64,000 bases of DNA. Source: Flectonema sp. DT1601 (lineage: Eukaryota; Euglenozoa; Diplonemea; Diplonemida; Diplonemidae). Shown one piece after another: positions 31,781 to 42,968 of the stretch. Numbering within the stretch: position 1 is the stretch's first letter; each line of letters begins with the position of its first letter. The notes beneath the pieces were generated by a model. The model was not told where the DNA came from and searched no databases. It was given only the letters and a program-made list of their open reading frames with translations. Both the position numbers and the translations under genes were made by a program. Location: assembly GCA_964019425.1 (NCBI GenBank), contig OZ025816.1, positions 124,001 through 188,000 on the forward strand. The letters run 5' to 3'.

Positions 31781-33433
31781 CTACTGCTCTAACATTGCAC
31801 GAAGTGATCCGCCAGATGATAATCCAAGTGACTGTCTCCTTCTGAGATCTTTCTCTTGAAGAGCATCTAGAACTTTATTAATTGGAGTATTGGTAGGTGC
31901 TGGAGTAGATGACGAATGATGTGATAACTTTTGATAGACAGGAGTAGAGCTGTGAGGCGTCGGATGAGATGATAACTTTGTCGGAGTACCAAAGCCACCA
32001 CTGCTGTGATATGATTTCGTATGATGTCCAAGAGAAGGCTGACTAACTTGTTGATGAGAAAACGTGTGAATATCTGGTGACCTCGAAGGCGACCTCGAAG
32101 GGGGTTGTGACGGACTAGACAAAGGACTAACAACAGCAGTTGGACCTGTTAATGTAGTAGTCAGAGATGATAATTTACTGATAGCTGTTTTGATATTATC
32201 CAACTTAGGAATTACTTCTATCTGAGATTTCAAATCCTCAACGGACTTCTGAGTCATCACCGTACTACTAATAGTCTTTAATAACTTACTGTCTAACATT
32301 GATACTTGTTCTGATAATTCTTCATACTGAGGAGTGATGTTACCGTCTTGATTAATATCAACTTGTTTATCAATCAAAGATATTAATGTGTCTAATTCAC
32401 TCTTAGTTGTCGCGTGAAGTTCTTCCCAAGCACATCTTAGATTATCAACACGAGTGTTTATGGATTGCTCAACGCTTCCGATGACATTGCGAGTTGAATG
32501 CAAACCCTCATTGAGGAGATCCATGATGCGAGTTTCAAACTGCTCGTTGCGATGACTGATGTTCGCAACTTGTGCTCTCAGAGCTGGTAGTTCTGGTGCT
32601 GGTCGTTGTTGGGTTGGAATTTCTCTTACGAATTGTTCAACGTGATCGATTCTACCGTTGACTGAATCTATTGCTGCTCTTCTACGAGGTGATTCTTCGT
32701 ACAGTCGACTCTTTACTTCATCAACAGCACTTGCGATGACATACATGTCTTCTAGTTTACCAGTTATTGACATCATTTCGTCTTGAAGGGTCTTAGTTTT
32801 ACCCTCGAGATGAACGACGTTACTCTTAACGATGTTGGTCGCTTCTGATGATTGTTCCTCAGTGACTCTGAGTGAATGTGTGAGTCTGTCGAGTTTGAAT
32901 TCGAGTTGTTCTATTTTTGTATGTTGTTTCTTTATTAAAGAAGATTGTTCATTCACTTGTTGTGACAACAGTGGGAAGGCTTCAGCCAGATTTCTGGTTT
33001 GGAGTTCGAATGCAGCTGACGAATGGTCTTCAGATAACTTCTTTATCTGCTTATCAATATTTGTGATTCTCGTGTGCATCATAGCTGAGTCTTCTTTTCG
33101 AAGCATAACAACACTTTCTATATCACGAAGTCTCTCAGTCACATCAGATTCACTTATTTGGTATCCAAGAGACGGTTGGTGGTAACTTGAGGATGTTCGC
33201 TGTGATTTCTTCTGTTCTTTTTTCATTTCTTCCAACAACTTGCCGTGTTTTTCCATCACATCTTCCATTGCCATAACTAACTTGTCAGTTCTGCTGCACA
33301 TTATTTCTAAGTTTCCAAGTCGAGCATCCACTTCAGGTGCCATTGTCACTGTTGACGCTGTTGATTTCATTTTACGAGAGCTGCTCCTACTTGACTTCCT
33401 CTCCAAGTTGAGATCTTTTTCTGTGACGCTCAT
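31781..33433 (-). CDS. Coiled-coil protein (550 aa)
   Basis: Residues ~35-420 are almost entirely heptad-like with frequent Leu, Glu, Lys and Gln (KQHTKIEQLEFKLDRLTHSL, VDEVKSRLYEESPRRR), so a long rod is expected. Residues ~425-520 are a Ser/Pro/His-rich disordered tail (SPSQPPSRSPSRSP), and the last ~25 residues form a short basic helix. No enzyme motif is seen. Upstream on the minus strand lie CACACAG and ACAACAG within 20 nt of the ATG, compatible with a spliced leader or 5' UTR intron. Probably cytoskeletal; not identifiable by name. Confidence 0.75.
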   Translation of the reverse strand: MSVTEKDLNLERKSSRSSSRKMKSTASTVTMAPEVDARLGNLEIMCSRTDKLVMAMEDVMEKHGKLLEEMKKEQKKSQRTSSSYHQPSLGYQISESDVTERLRDIESVVMLRKEDSAMMHTRITNIDKQIKKLSEDHSSAAFELQTRNLAEAFPLLSQQVNEQSSLIKKQHTKIEQLEFKLDRLTHSLRVTEEQSSEATNIVKSNVVHLEGKTKTLQDEMMSITGKLEDMYVIASAVDEVKSRLYEESPRRRAAIDSVNGRIDHVEQFVREIPTQQRPAPELPALRAQVANISHRNEQFETRIMDLLNEGLHSTRNVIGSVEQSINTRVDNLRCAWEELHATTKSELDTLISLIDKQVDINQDGNITPQYEELSEQVSMLDSKLLKTISSTVMTQKSVEDLKSQIEVIPKLDNIKTAISKLSSLTTTLTGPTAVVSPLSSPSQPPSRSPSRSPDIHTFSHQQVSQPSLGHHTKSYHSSGGFGTPTKLSSHPTPHSSTPVYQKLSHHSSSTPAPTNTPINKVLDALQEKDLRRRQSLGLSSGGSLRAMLEQ

Positions 33434-34170
33434 TTTCCCTGTTGTCTGTGTGAGTTAATATGAGTTATATTTTTTTTAGAAAAAAAAAGAACTTGTTTTT
33501 TAACAATCAATTTCATCAAAAAAAAAAAAAAAAAAAAAAACACAGAAGCGGTTTATGAGTTACCATGATTAGGCTTGGGGAAGAGTCCAACTTTTGTGTT
33601 AGTACCCCTTTGTTAATCACAAGTCTTCATATTTTATCCGATTGGTGGCCACAGCTGATGACTAAACAAAACAAAACAACAAAACGAATCAAAAAAAAAA
33701 AAAAAAAAAAAAAACCATTCAGATAAGCCTTTATATTTTGTTGATCGCAGACAGTACTAGTACACAAATAAACATTTTGACATAAATAAATAAAACAACT
33801 CTTAAATCTGAATAGTTTTTCTTCCCTCCGACTTTTGTCGGTACAAAAAAAAAAAAAAAAAAAAAAGATTCTACAAAAAGTTGAAGAGTGTTATTTAGTT
33901 AAAGATATTTGACCAAAACTGTATTGTACCATAATTTAACACGACAATAAAAAAACACTTTTTCCTATAATGTTATTAAAAGTTATATGGTCTACAAAAA
34001 AAAAAAAAAAAAAAAGGTGGTTTTAAAAAAATCACATCACAAAAAAATTTTATTTTACAACACATCCGAAAACCCATGAGGGCTTCAGAGGGGTAACCAA
34101 CTTAGTTAAAAAAACGAATGAAAAAAAACGCAATTTAAAAAAAAAAAAAAGAAAAACGGAATTTTCACAA
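33434..34170. other. Intergenic with repeat copy E
   Basis: A runs near 33519, 33692, 33845 and 33996 and small-RNA/SINE-like copy E. The segment at about 33545-33650 is less repetitive, but no gene or RNA could be recognised in it. Confidence 0.55.
33715..33844. repeat. Small-RNA/SINE-like repeat, copy E
   Basis: Starts CCATTCAGATAAGCC after an A run of 24, contains TTTGTTGATCGCAG, a middle palindrome GTACTAGTAC in the position of the middle hairpin, closing strand ATCTGAATAG and 3' hairpin CCGAC-TTTT-GTCGG-TAC, then about 22 A. Confidence 0.75.
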
Positions 34171-37100
34171 TTAATGTGCTACAGACTCCGGATAAAGGAA
34201 CTGTGATTTTGGAGGGCGACTTCCCTTTACTTCGTACTCAGGATAAAGAGATTTATGAGGTGCCGGCAATGAGGAAGAGTCGTACGTGTAGTCATAACTT
34301 GTACTCGAATATTCACCTTTTTCAGGTGCATACGAATACGAGTAACTACCGTCAGTGAGTTCCTCCGATGGCGCCAACTTACGCTTCGGTTCGATCCAAT
34401 TTAAAGTTGGCATTCCAACAGGATGGGGAGCGCGAATTGTGCAATCGGTGTTTGCTTTTAGTTCAGCCATTTCCAAAGCACGTTCGGTAAACTCCATTCT
34501 CATGTATTTTCTTCTAAATTTTAATATAGCTGATCCAAGCAATGCCGCACAAGACACGGAAAGTGTTAAAATTGAAGTAGCTGAGAAACTTCTCATTGAT
34601 CCATAAATAATAGCGAGTGTGATTTGAGGAACATCCTCAGACATGTGCGTCACCCAATCCCAACGGTCTCGCATTCTACTGTCGTATGTGTATGTGCTTA
34701 GTCTTGAAGGTTCACATAATAGAAAACCCGGTATCTGAAATACCAAAACCACAAGTGAACCAACCCAAAAGAACGGCTCATGTTTAAACCTTCCCAGTAT
34801 AGCCCATCCAAGTCTCATACATTCAACCGACAGGTTAACAACAATAATAATCATGCAGGCAATGCTGTAATTATTTACTTCACCAAGATCCTCAATTGCC
34901 GACAAGAATAAGAAGAATAAGACATCCGAAACCCAATCAAACACTCTAAGAATACCCGCGGCAAACATGATTGATCTTATAAACCACCATCGTTCTTTGC
35001 GGACGAATCTGAGATACAAAGCGACACAAATACAGAATAAAAGAGATACAGCAATCAGTATAACAACAACAACAGAACTCTTATCAGTTGATGCCTGTGT
35101 GGGTGGTTTCAAAGACGACTGAACGTATGGAGGTGGTGTAGCAACTGCGCTGTTGGCTCCAACTTCGCTACCGTAGCCGGATGCTGCAGCTCGTTCAGGT
35201 GTCCAGCCGACTGGAGCATATACTTCACCTTCTGCCATGTTTAGTTTTCGATTGTCAGTAGTTGAGCCAGCATCGACTAGAACTACTTGCATATAATTAC
35301 CAAATACATCACTACTCTGTTGAACAGATCCTTTCCTGTCAGTTGCCTGTTCTGCTGCAGGTCTGCAAATGACTGTCGTAGTTGGAGTCTCACCAGTATT
35401 GTCAGAGTAGGTGGCACAAATTGGATTAACATTACAAGTAGACCCAACAACACAAGGTTGTGTTCCAACTCTAATTTCAAAACCAGGATTTGATGCGCAG
35501 GTCACATTACCACATCTCTCACCACAAACCATTCTCTGTCCACACCAAGAAGGTGAATTTCTAATTTTTATAACACCGACGGGTAATATCATTCCCAGTT
35601 GGAATTGCAGCCATTGATTCTTACCCGCCAGACTTGAACATTCAGACGTTGCATTGTTATCAATGCATAGTCCAGCATCAGCTTCTGTTGAGCTCAATAA
35701 ACTTCTGCGAATCTTCCACTGAACACCTTCCTGTTGTTGTACAGTTGGAGGAGGTGTTCCATAAACTGAATTAGTACCTCCCCACACTGGTTGTGTTCCT
35801 GTATTGGTAGTCGTTGGAAGTTGAACTCGACAAGGTCCAGAATCACCATAGCACTCACCGTAGTAGTTGTCATAAGTACACGCAATTCTTAACGATGTCC
35901 AAGTCACTCCATCAGTGTGTCGAACTGATTGACAACCAGAACACATATCATAACGACTACAAGGACCCGTCTCTTCACAATTACCAGAACGACATACACC
36001 AGGTACGTTAGTAGAGGTCATACAGCTGCCTCCTTCAGGGCAATACGTCGATTGGCAGATCCCACCAACACATCTCCCGTCCGCACAGGGAGTGTTATCA
36101 ACTAGATTCATACACTCAGCTGTTGATCCTTCACATCTACCATCAACACAAGTCCCTTCTCTCATTTGACCGCATGTACGGCGAAGACTATTTGATACAA
36201 AAGCTGCGACACATCTTCCGTAGTGACAGGCACTGTCGCGACACTCTTCCGTAATCGCTGTGCAGTCTGATGAAAAAACGCAGGATCCACCAGCTGCACC
36301 CCCTCCAGGAAGGAGGCAACTTCCATCATAACACTCGTTTATTCCTCCACAGTTAGTACCATCGGGTAGTTTAGTAACACCGCAAGCATTGAGTGCACAA
36401 GTCGGGGAATGGCATGCCGGTGCTGTACAGACTTGGCCCCCACATTGTGATGTGGAACTGACACAACCATTTGCTGTACAGGTTCCGTGCATGTGATTAA
36501 TAACACAAGATCCTCCTATTGCAGTATTAGAACATTCGTTATTCCCAGCTGCTAAAGAACAAGTTTTACAACACGCAGCAGTAATCTGAGCAGATTGCCT
36601 CTCGCACTGTCCTGCGTACTGCCCGCAATTCATACCGGCCTGGTCTTGGCACAGAGGAAGGCATTCCTCCTGCACACATTCTCCAACTTCACCCTGCGGT
36701 GTTTCACACTGCCCAGTTCCAGTGCACGGTCGGAGACCACCTGGAAAAGTTGGCGCAGGCACATTATTAGGAGACATCGGTTGTCTGGTTATACCTGGTT
36801 GACCTGGCTGACGAGTAGCAAATACCGGTACATCAGGTGGACCTCCAGGAGTATTCCCACCAGTAGGATTCGTGGGGCCGCCCGGCGTAGTGGGAGTGCT
36901 TGGCACTGTAGGATTCGTAGGGCCACCCGGTGTAGTAGGTGTGTTTGGTACTGTGGGATTTGTAGGGCCACCCGGCCCAGTAGGTGTGCTTGGCACTGTG
37001 GGATTTGTTGGACCGCCCGGTGAAGTGGGAACGTTTGGCACTGTAGGATTCGTAGGGCCACCCGGTGTAGTGGGAGTGTTTGGTACTGTGGGATTCGTAG

Positions 37101-37788
37101 GGCCACCCGGTGTAGTAGGTGTGTTTGGTACTGTGGGATTTGTAGGGCCACCTGGCCCAGTAGGTGTGCTTGGCACTGTGGGATTCGTAGGGCCACCTGG
37201 TGTAGTAGGTGTGTTTGGTACTGTGGGATTCGTAGGGCTACCTGGTGTAGTAGGTGTGCTTGGCACTGTGGGATTCGTTGGACCGCCCGGTGTAGTAGGT
37301 GTGTTTGGCACTGTAGGATTCGTAGGACCGCCCGGTGTAGTAGGTGTGTTTGGCACTGTGGGATTCGTAGGGCCACCTGGTGTAGTAGGTGTGTTTGGTA
37401 CTGTGGGATTCGTTGGACCGCCCGGTGAAGTGGGAGCTGTCGGCACACCACCGGGCACTGTCGGAGAAGTCGGGCCGTCAGGCACAGTGGGAGAAGTAGG
37501 TCCACTCGGCACGTTTGGTCCTGTTGGAGAAGTTGGAGCGGAAGGAGATGTTACGCCGCCCGGTGTCTGAGGGGAAGAAGGACCACTCGGTGTGGCACCC
37601 GGTCCAGTTCCTGTTCCCGGCGGGGTACCAGCTGTTTGTTTATTAAATTAACTCTATCGCACTACCACACACTACACTCTGTGATAACACTCAAAATCCT
37701 TTTGAATAATAAAACAATCAGACATACCAAAAGACAATTCCACAATTATCAACAAGACAAGTATTGTAATCTTGTAAAAAGAAATCAT
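34171..37788 (-). CDS. Surface protein: signal peptide, PT-rich repeat stalk, Cys-rich and discoidin-like domains, multipass membrane end (~1173 aa, two exons)
   Basis: Exon 1 (37788-37728) encodes a signal peptide (MISFYKITILVLLIIVELSF) and ends at the donor G|GTATGT. Exon 2 starts at 37631 after ACAAACAG, in phase 1. Order: Pro/Thr-rich stalk with twelve 15-residue repeats (residues ~91-270); an ShK-like six-Cys module (CQDQAGMNCGQYAGQC); a long disintegrin-like Cys-rich region; a discoidin/fucolectin-like domain (~670-825; CIDNNATSECSS, FEIRVG); one helix at ~872-894; then several more helices to ~1060, with EDVPQITLAIIYG recalling the VPQ motif of XK-like multipass proteins. A ~115-residue cytoplasmic tail is rich in Tyr and Ser. 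Likely a surface receptor or adhesin; ligand unknown. Confidence 0.75.
36883..37422 (-). repeat. Coding minisatellite, 12 units of 45 bp
   Basis: Each unit encodes GGPTNPTVPNTPTTP with small substitutions (N/S, T/G, one V-S variant). The units stay in frame and form the stalk of the surface protein. A partial thirteenth unit follows. Unit number is expected to vary between alleles. Confidence 0.9.
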
Positions 37789-37970
37789 TTTATTGGAATT
37801 GGTCTGTTTGAATGAAATAAAAGATAAACATAATAAAAAAACATGACGCAATACATTCCTTGAAGGTGTCAAAGAACACCAAATATTCTAACTCTTAATA
37901 ATGGAAAAGACCACAATAGTCACTTCATTGAAGAATTCTATTTTATAATACAAAAATGAGAAGATGATTA

Positions 37971-39633
37971 TTACTCTTTACTGAGGTAGCGAGAGTCTAG
38001 AAATTTTGTAAACATGTTTCTAACAAAAGGATAAGAGAACTTATCGTTAACACATTTAATATAATCTGATGAGTGAAGTTTTTTGATCCTGTCGAGTTCT
38101 TCTGAAAGAACTTCACGAGCCTCATCCTGTTTCCTTTTGATTTCATTATCATCAGTGTGATCACGAGGTTTCTTACGATGGTATTGAGGTTGTTGTTTTC
38201 GACGAAGAGGAACAACTTCCCTATCACTACGACGTTTAGTCCATCCTTCACTGTCAGATAGTTGTGTAGAATCATCACACAACCTTGCAGTTGGTGTTGT
38301 TGATAACTTTTTAGATAATTCACAAAAGTCACGAGTATCGAATATATTATCCCTTAATGACGTCCTCCTTTGGTATTTATGAGGAGTTGTTTTTGTCGCG
38401 TAGTCTTCAACTATCAGCGTCGCCTGTTCATTTCTTTCTGGAGTTTCAGGGGAGGCAACATCAATTGGTTCACCCATTGGGATATCATTTCTAGTATTGT
38501 CGGTTAACCACGTCAGCATTTCATTGCTGTCTATGTCTTGTTCACGTGATGATGGATTCTCACTATGTCCTCCCAGTCTATAAAATATCATGAACGGCAT
38601 TAGTTTCCCATCAACGGCATACTTCCAGAGATCTTTTACTGATCGAGCCACTGCTCTAAGCTGTTGGGTTTTGTTGTTGGTTATTTAAAAAATAAAATTT
38701 ATAAAAAAAAATTAAAAAAAAAAAAAAAGGAACATAAAAAGAACATACCGATGAGTCGTCAAATATCACCCAAACACCTTTCTCGGTATTAAAAAATGTT
38801 GAAACGTAATGCAACCCGTAGTAGAACACTATTCCAGATAGCGTTGCTGGTTGTTGTCTTGCAGGAGAGAGTGTTGACTCTTTTAAGTCCCATTGAACAG
38901 GTATTTTTGATAAGAATCTTCTGAGAGAATTTCTTTCACAGATGTTCGTTGACCAGCTGACGTTTACTGTCAGCATGGTCGGCATGTCTCCGAAAAGACT
39001 CTTGTTTACTGTTATTTTATTCTTACAAAAGTCACAAGTAATAGGCATATCACTACTGAATACGTGCGATTTGAAACTTTCATCGGATATCAAGTTGGCA
39101 GCGTACAGAGTAGTGTAGAAGGAGTTTATTGTTTCGATGCGATTTGTTTTTCCGCAATCACACAACGCAGCAGACTTGAGATGAATTCCAAAAAACTGAT
39201 GACAAACTCCAACTGGGGGTCCATCATGCTGTCCTTTTGGTGAACCGATAGCTTCGTGAAGAATTGTTAACATACTGTCAAAACACTCGTGAGCATCTTC
39301 CAGTGATCCCATCGCAAAGTTTGGAAGTATTTTAGCTAATTGTTCCCTTATCTCTCTCGGATCTAATAACATATCATTTCGATCATCGTATCTCTGAAAT
39401 AACCAAGCGACTGACCGTAGTACTCCCAGAGCATTTATTCTATTGTTGGATGTCGTTACTTCCATTTCTACATTATCATTTTCATAAGCAGCCTTGATAA
39501 CTCCTTCTCTGAAGTCACGTAAGTGATACAATATCTGCAACACTGAATTTAGAAAACAATTATTCTCACCCAATGTGTTATGCAACCCACGTTCTCCTAC
39601 AGCAATCAATTCGCAGTGTGTAGCGAGTGACAT
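37971..39633 (-). CDS. Ubiquitin C-terminal hydrolase, USP53/54-like (~524 aa, two exons)
   Basis: Exon 1 (39633-38749, 295 codons) has the Cys box GENNCFLNSVLQ with Cys26, zinc-binding-type cysteines (CDCGKTN, CDFCKNK) and the His box LHYVSTFF with His275 followed by WVIFDD. The intron (38748-38661) starts GTATGT, contains a T run and ends CAACAG. Exon 2 (38660-37971) continues in phase with the end of the fold (DLWKYAVDGKLMPFMIFYRL) and a basic disordered tail. The sequence resembles the USP53/54 group and related plant proteins. Animal USP53/54 were long considered inactive; here both catalytic Cys and His are present, so activity is possible. Removal of ubiquitin is the presumed reaction. 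Confidence 0.8.
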
Positions 39634-40496
39634 TTATTATATTGAAAGTGTACCTTTGTTAAATTATTACATAAAAATCACATCTTAGTTTTAGGAGAGG
39701 CAAAACTGATGAACTACCAGAACCAATATAATAAATGAGATCCCCTATTCACCTCAAGTAGGGATCGCTCAACAAGGGGAAATGATAATATGCTACGATT
39801 AAGAAACTCCTTTTGGTTTTTATTCAAATACGTTGCAATCCTTTTCTTTCTTTAAAAAGTTATTTCAGTTTTCTGTCACTGACACCATTATTGCTTTTTT
39901 CAGGTGGAGGAAAAGGTTTTTTTTTTTTTTTTTTGTTTGTTTCTTTAAAAAAATATTTTTTAAATAATCATAAATCATACTCGGTAGTTTTTGCGGTAAA
40001 AGCTTCACTACTTAAAAAAAAAAAAGAGTTTTCGGTTATCTTGCGTCACGGAATCGAAAAAAAAAAAAAAAAAAAAAAAAAAAATTCACCCGGTCTTGTG
40101 AAAACTCAGACATGTCAAAGTTCCACAGACAACGATGGTGAATGCCATCATAACAATCATTTGAGAAAAGTCAAATCGCACTTCTCAGGTTATCGTCATC
40201 TAAAAGAGAAGTAAGGAATTCAATTGTAGTAAAAATGGGAAATAGTTTTAAATTTCGTAAATATCGTAAATATGGAAAATCCGAACATCGATAAAAAAAA
40301 TGAGGGAAAAAAAAAGAAGTAATCTCATACATATCTACAACCACAGTAACAGACGTCACACGCAAAAATAATTATTTTAAAAAAATATCAGGCTAGAAAT
40401 AATATAAACGGCGGAAAAAACAACCAACAATAAAAATATCAAACAGAAAAAAAAATGACAACAACGAAAAATAACAGCTTTATGGAACACCTTTGG
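39634..40496. other. Intergenic
   Basis: A/T-rich with a T run near 39915 and an A run near 40060. A short fold-back (GATCCC/GGGATC near 39738-39767) is present. No convincing gene is seen. Confidence 0.5.
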
Positions 40497-42341
40497 TTAT
40501 GTTCTGGAATCCCAACCACCAACATCACCAATTGGGTCGCTGTATCTTTTCATAGACGGATGACACGATGAAAACATTTGTTCACTCGCTGATGTTGGAG
40601 ATGAAACAAATAATTTATTTGGATAAATAGCTTTGGTAGTAGCAACAATCAGATCCATATCAGCCACAGCAACGTTACCGAGTGATTCCCTTACTGAGGT
40701 CGGAGATACGGTGTCAGGAGACGAACTGACAATATCGAAAAAGCATCGAGCAGTAGCTACAATTTCCTGAAGTCCTAAAAGCAAAGATTCCTCAGCGTCA
40801 GGTGCAGGAAGACCACTTCGGAAACACTCAAATGCTGCTTTTAACTGTTGTCGTACTAACGGACTTGTTCCCGCTGAAGTCTTCTTGCCTTGCTCCCAAA
40901 CTGTACACCTCCCTCCCTTCGTATCAATTGATACACAGCATGTTGATTTTGACTCTGGCATCCATTCAGGCATGAACATTCTACTGTATGATGTGATGTC
41001 TTCAGAACTAACAGAATCCTGAAGTACTCCAAGCAACGCAAAAGGACTAGCAACACACGTAGTTATTGCAGCATAGCAATATGTCGATGAAGGAAGTTGA
41101 ACAGAATTTTCTTTCAAAGTTTCGATGTAAGGAACCGAAACTACATCATCGACGGATGGCTTTACAGTTGTAGAACGAGGACTTCCGAAAGAAAACTGTG
41201 CCGGGATCTCGGAAGTACTTTGAATCAATTCCGGCATTGGAATATAAAACATAATCATCGCAATCAATGCTTTCATCAATTGAACATCACCACCATAAAG
41301 TAAAAATCTACAATACTTCAGACTGCTGCCGTCAGGTGTAAACTGTCCTAACCATCCCTGATGACAAGTTAACACGGTTGTGATCACAGAACACAACAAT
41401 TCAAAGTCTGCTGGTCTACGGAAGTGAACCGACTGTTGTATCGCGTATCTAACTTTATCTTGTTGTTGATTACCGCTGTTGGTAATAACTGGTATCGGTG
41501 AAGGCTTTTTGTATAAATAAATTGGAAATAAAAATGACGTCAACCGAGACCTTAACGAAGCCTCAACAGTTCGCATTCCAGGATTGTCTTGCAGTTCCAA
41601 GTGACGGAAGAATCTGAGAGATGAGAGTGATGAGGAGTGGCGGAGGACTCGTGAGTTTCCTAAAATTGTTAACACCGCGTCAGTCGCATCAGACAACGCG
41701 ACTTCTACAACAGGAAAATATGACTGAATGACTTCAGATATTGCTGCAGCTGTTTTAGGTCTCCCACTATGATTGAATGATAGGGGGTCAGGTGATTGCG
41801 AATCGATTGATATTTTCGATTCACTCTCAAAGAAATTTGAATCTGAACGAGAACTATAAACCATTGGATCATCCATAGCCGACAACGTGTCTGTCATCGA
41901 CGTACTCATACATTGAAAGCTATTACCCAACTGAGAATGCAACGGCATCGGAGAAGCAATTGAATCAATCGGTATGTTAGTACTCTTCTGACCCTCAGAT
42001 ACTAACGTTATAACGACAGCCACACCGAATACCACTCCGCTGTATTTTAATAACTGAGTCACGATTATTTGAAGTAAATTATCACCTTCTTGCCAATGAA
42101 CTTTAGTACATCTCTTATCAAGTTTTAAAGGTAACGCTCCATGGATTAATTGTAAGACTGATTGCAATGGTACCTCTTCAGGATGAGGAGCAACATTAAG
42201 GCTACCACATCTGTACGAATCGAATATTGTTATAAATTGTTCATCTCCATCTTCTTGTGATACTAATAATCTAAAAGAACATGGGACATTCCTGCATCCT
42301 GCTCGAGAGCTTCCTGTGGACCCACTGCGCTCGCTAGCCAT
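40497..42341 (-). CDS. Unknown 614-aa protein, possibly DENN/FNIP-like
   Basis: The start ATG directly follows AATTACAG, a strong acceptor-like sequence, on the minus strand. The sequence alternates hydrophobic strands and helices with Ser-rich disordered loops (residues ~125-195). A segment YCRFLLYGGDVQLMKALIAM (~335-355) and the preceding VEASLRSRLTSFLFPIYLY recall DENN-type folliculin-interacting proteins, which act in nutrient signalling at the lysosome, but this resemblance is weak and from memory only. No signal peptide or membrane helix is clear. Most probably an intracellular regulatory protein. Confidence 0.6.
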   Translation of the reverse strand: MASERSGSTGSSRAGCRNVPCSFRLLVSQEDGDEQFITIFDSYRCGSLNVAPHPEEVPLQSVLQLIHGALPLKLDKRCTKVHWQEGDNLLQIIVTQLLKYSGVVFGVAVVITLVSEGQKSTNIPIDSIASPMPLHSQLGNSFQCMSTSMTDTLSAMDDPMVYSSRSDSNFFESESKISIDSQSPDPLSFNHSGRPKTAAAISEVIQSYFPVVEVALSDATDAVLTILGNSRVLRHSSSLSSLRFFRHLELQDNPGMRTVEASLRSRLTSFLFPIYLYKKPSPIPVITNSGNQQQDKVRYAIQQSVHFRRPADFELLCSVITTVLTCHQGWLGQFTPDGSSLKYCRFLLYGGDVQLMKALIAMIMFYIPMPELIQSTSEIPAQFSFGSPRSTTVKPSVDDVVSVPYIETLKENSVQLPSSTYCYAAITTCVASPFALLGVLQDSVSSEDITSYSRMFMPEWMPESKSTCCVSIDTKGGRCTVWEQGKKTSAGTSPLVRQQLKAAFECFRSGLPAPDAEESLLLGLQEIVATARCFFDIVSSSPDTVSPTSVRESLGNVAVADMDLIVATTKAIYPNKLFVSSPTSASEQMFSSCHPSMKRYSDPIGDVGGWDSRT

Positions 42342-42968
42342 CTGTAATTGTCATCCATGACTGTTGGTATAGAAAAAAGTGAGAATAAAAAAATAGAAAT
42401 AAGTTCTAAGGGACTTCATTCCTTGTTGAAGTTGCTATCGCCGTCATCCATAATTGTTAAAAGAGGATATTAGACAGTAGATTAATAATCTAAATCTGAT
42501 ATAAAAATATAACTCCAAAAAGTCAACACACTGACAATTCTGTTATGAAAGATGAAGAGATAATAATAATAAATTACAACAATGAACTCCCTCTGTTTAC
42601 TTAACAAACACAAACGATGATTATAAAAATGATGAACATAACCTGAGAAATGGAAAGTTTTAAACCGAATACTGACCATCAACAACACGACAACAACAAC
42701 AACCTTCTTCGAATGCCCAATCTTGTTGTCGTGTTGTTGATGGTCAGTTTAAAACTTTTGGAAAGAGGAAATTAACCAAACTAATTCGTACTAAAAAATA
42801 AGTCGAAAAGACGCTTCAACGCCTTTTTTGTCGACCACAATTGGGTTTTTTCTTTAAAAAAAAAAATTAAAAAAAATAAAGGAATAACGAAAATCAAAAA
42901 GTCATCTCTGATTTCTTAAATACATTTCGAGTTCGAAGATGATGAGGTGCTGAGATGTTGTTTCGATT
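42342..42968. other. Intergenic with the long hairpin
   Basis: Apart from the inverted repeat it contains only A/T-rich DNA. No coding region is seen. Confidence 0.5.
42655..42757. repeat. Perfect inverted repeat (26-bp arms, 26-nt loop)
   Basis: Left arm 42671-42696 and right arm 42723-42748 are exact reverse complements. After a 7-nt bulge on the left side a further 9 bp pair (42655-42663 with 42749-42757). It lies between two minus-strand genes. Confidence 0.9.

Noticed and set aside
36883-37422. Regular repeats resembling a CRISPR array
   Set aside because: The 45-bp units are contiguous without unique spacers, stay in frame and encode the stalk of a surface protein.
36872-37570. Plus-strand open frame of 232 codons with Gly/Pro/Val repeats
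   Set aside because: It is the antisense of the 45-bp coding repeats; the minus frame has signal peptide, splice sites and domains.
39813-40214. Plus-strand open frame of 133 codons
   Set aside because: Mostly poly-Phe and poly-Lys from homopolymers, with no start context or splice signals.
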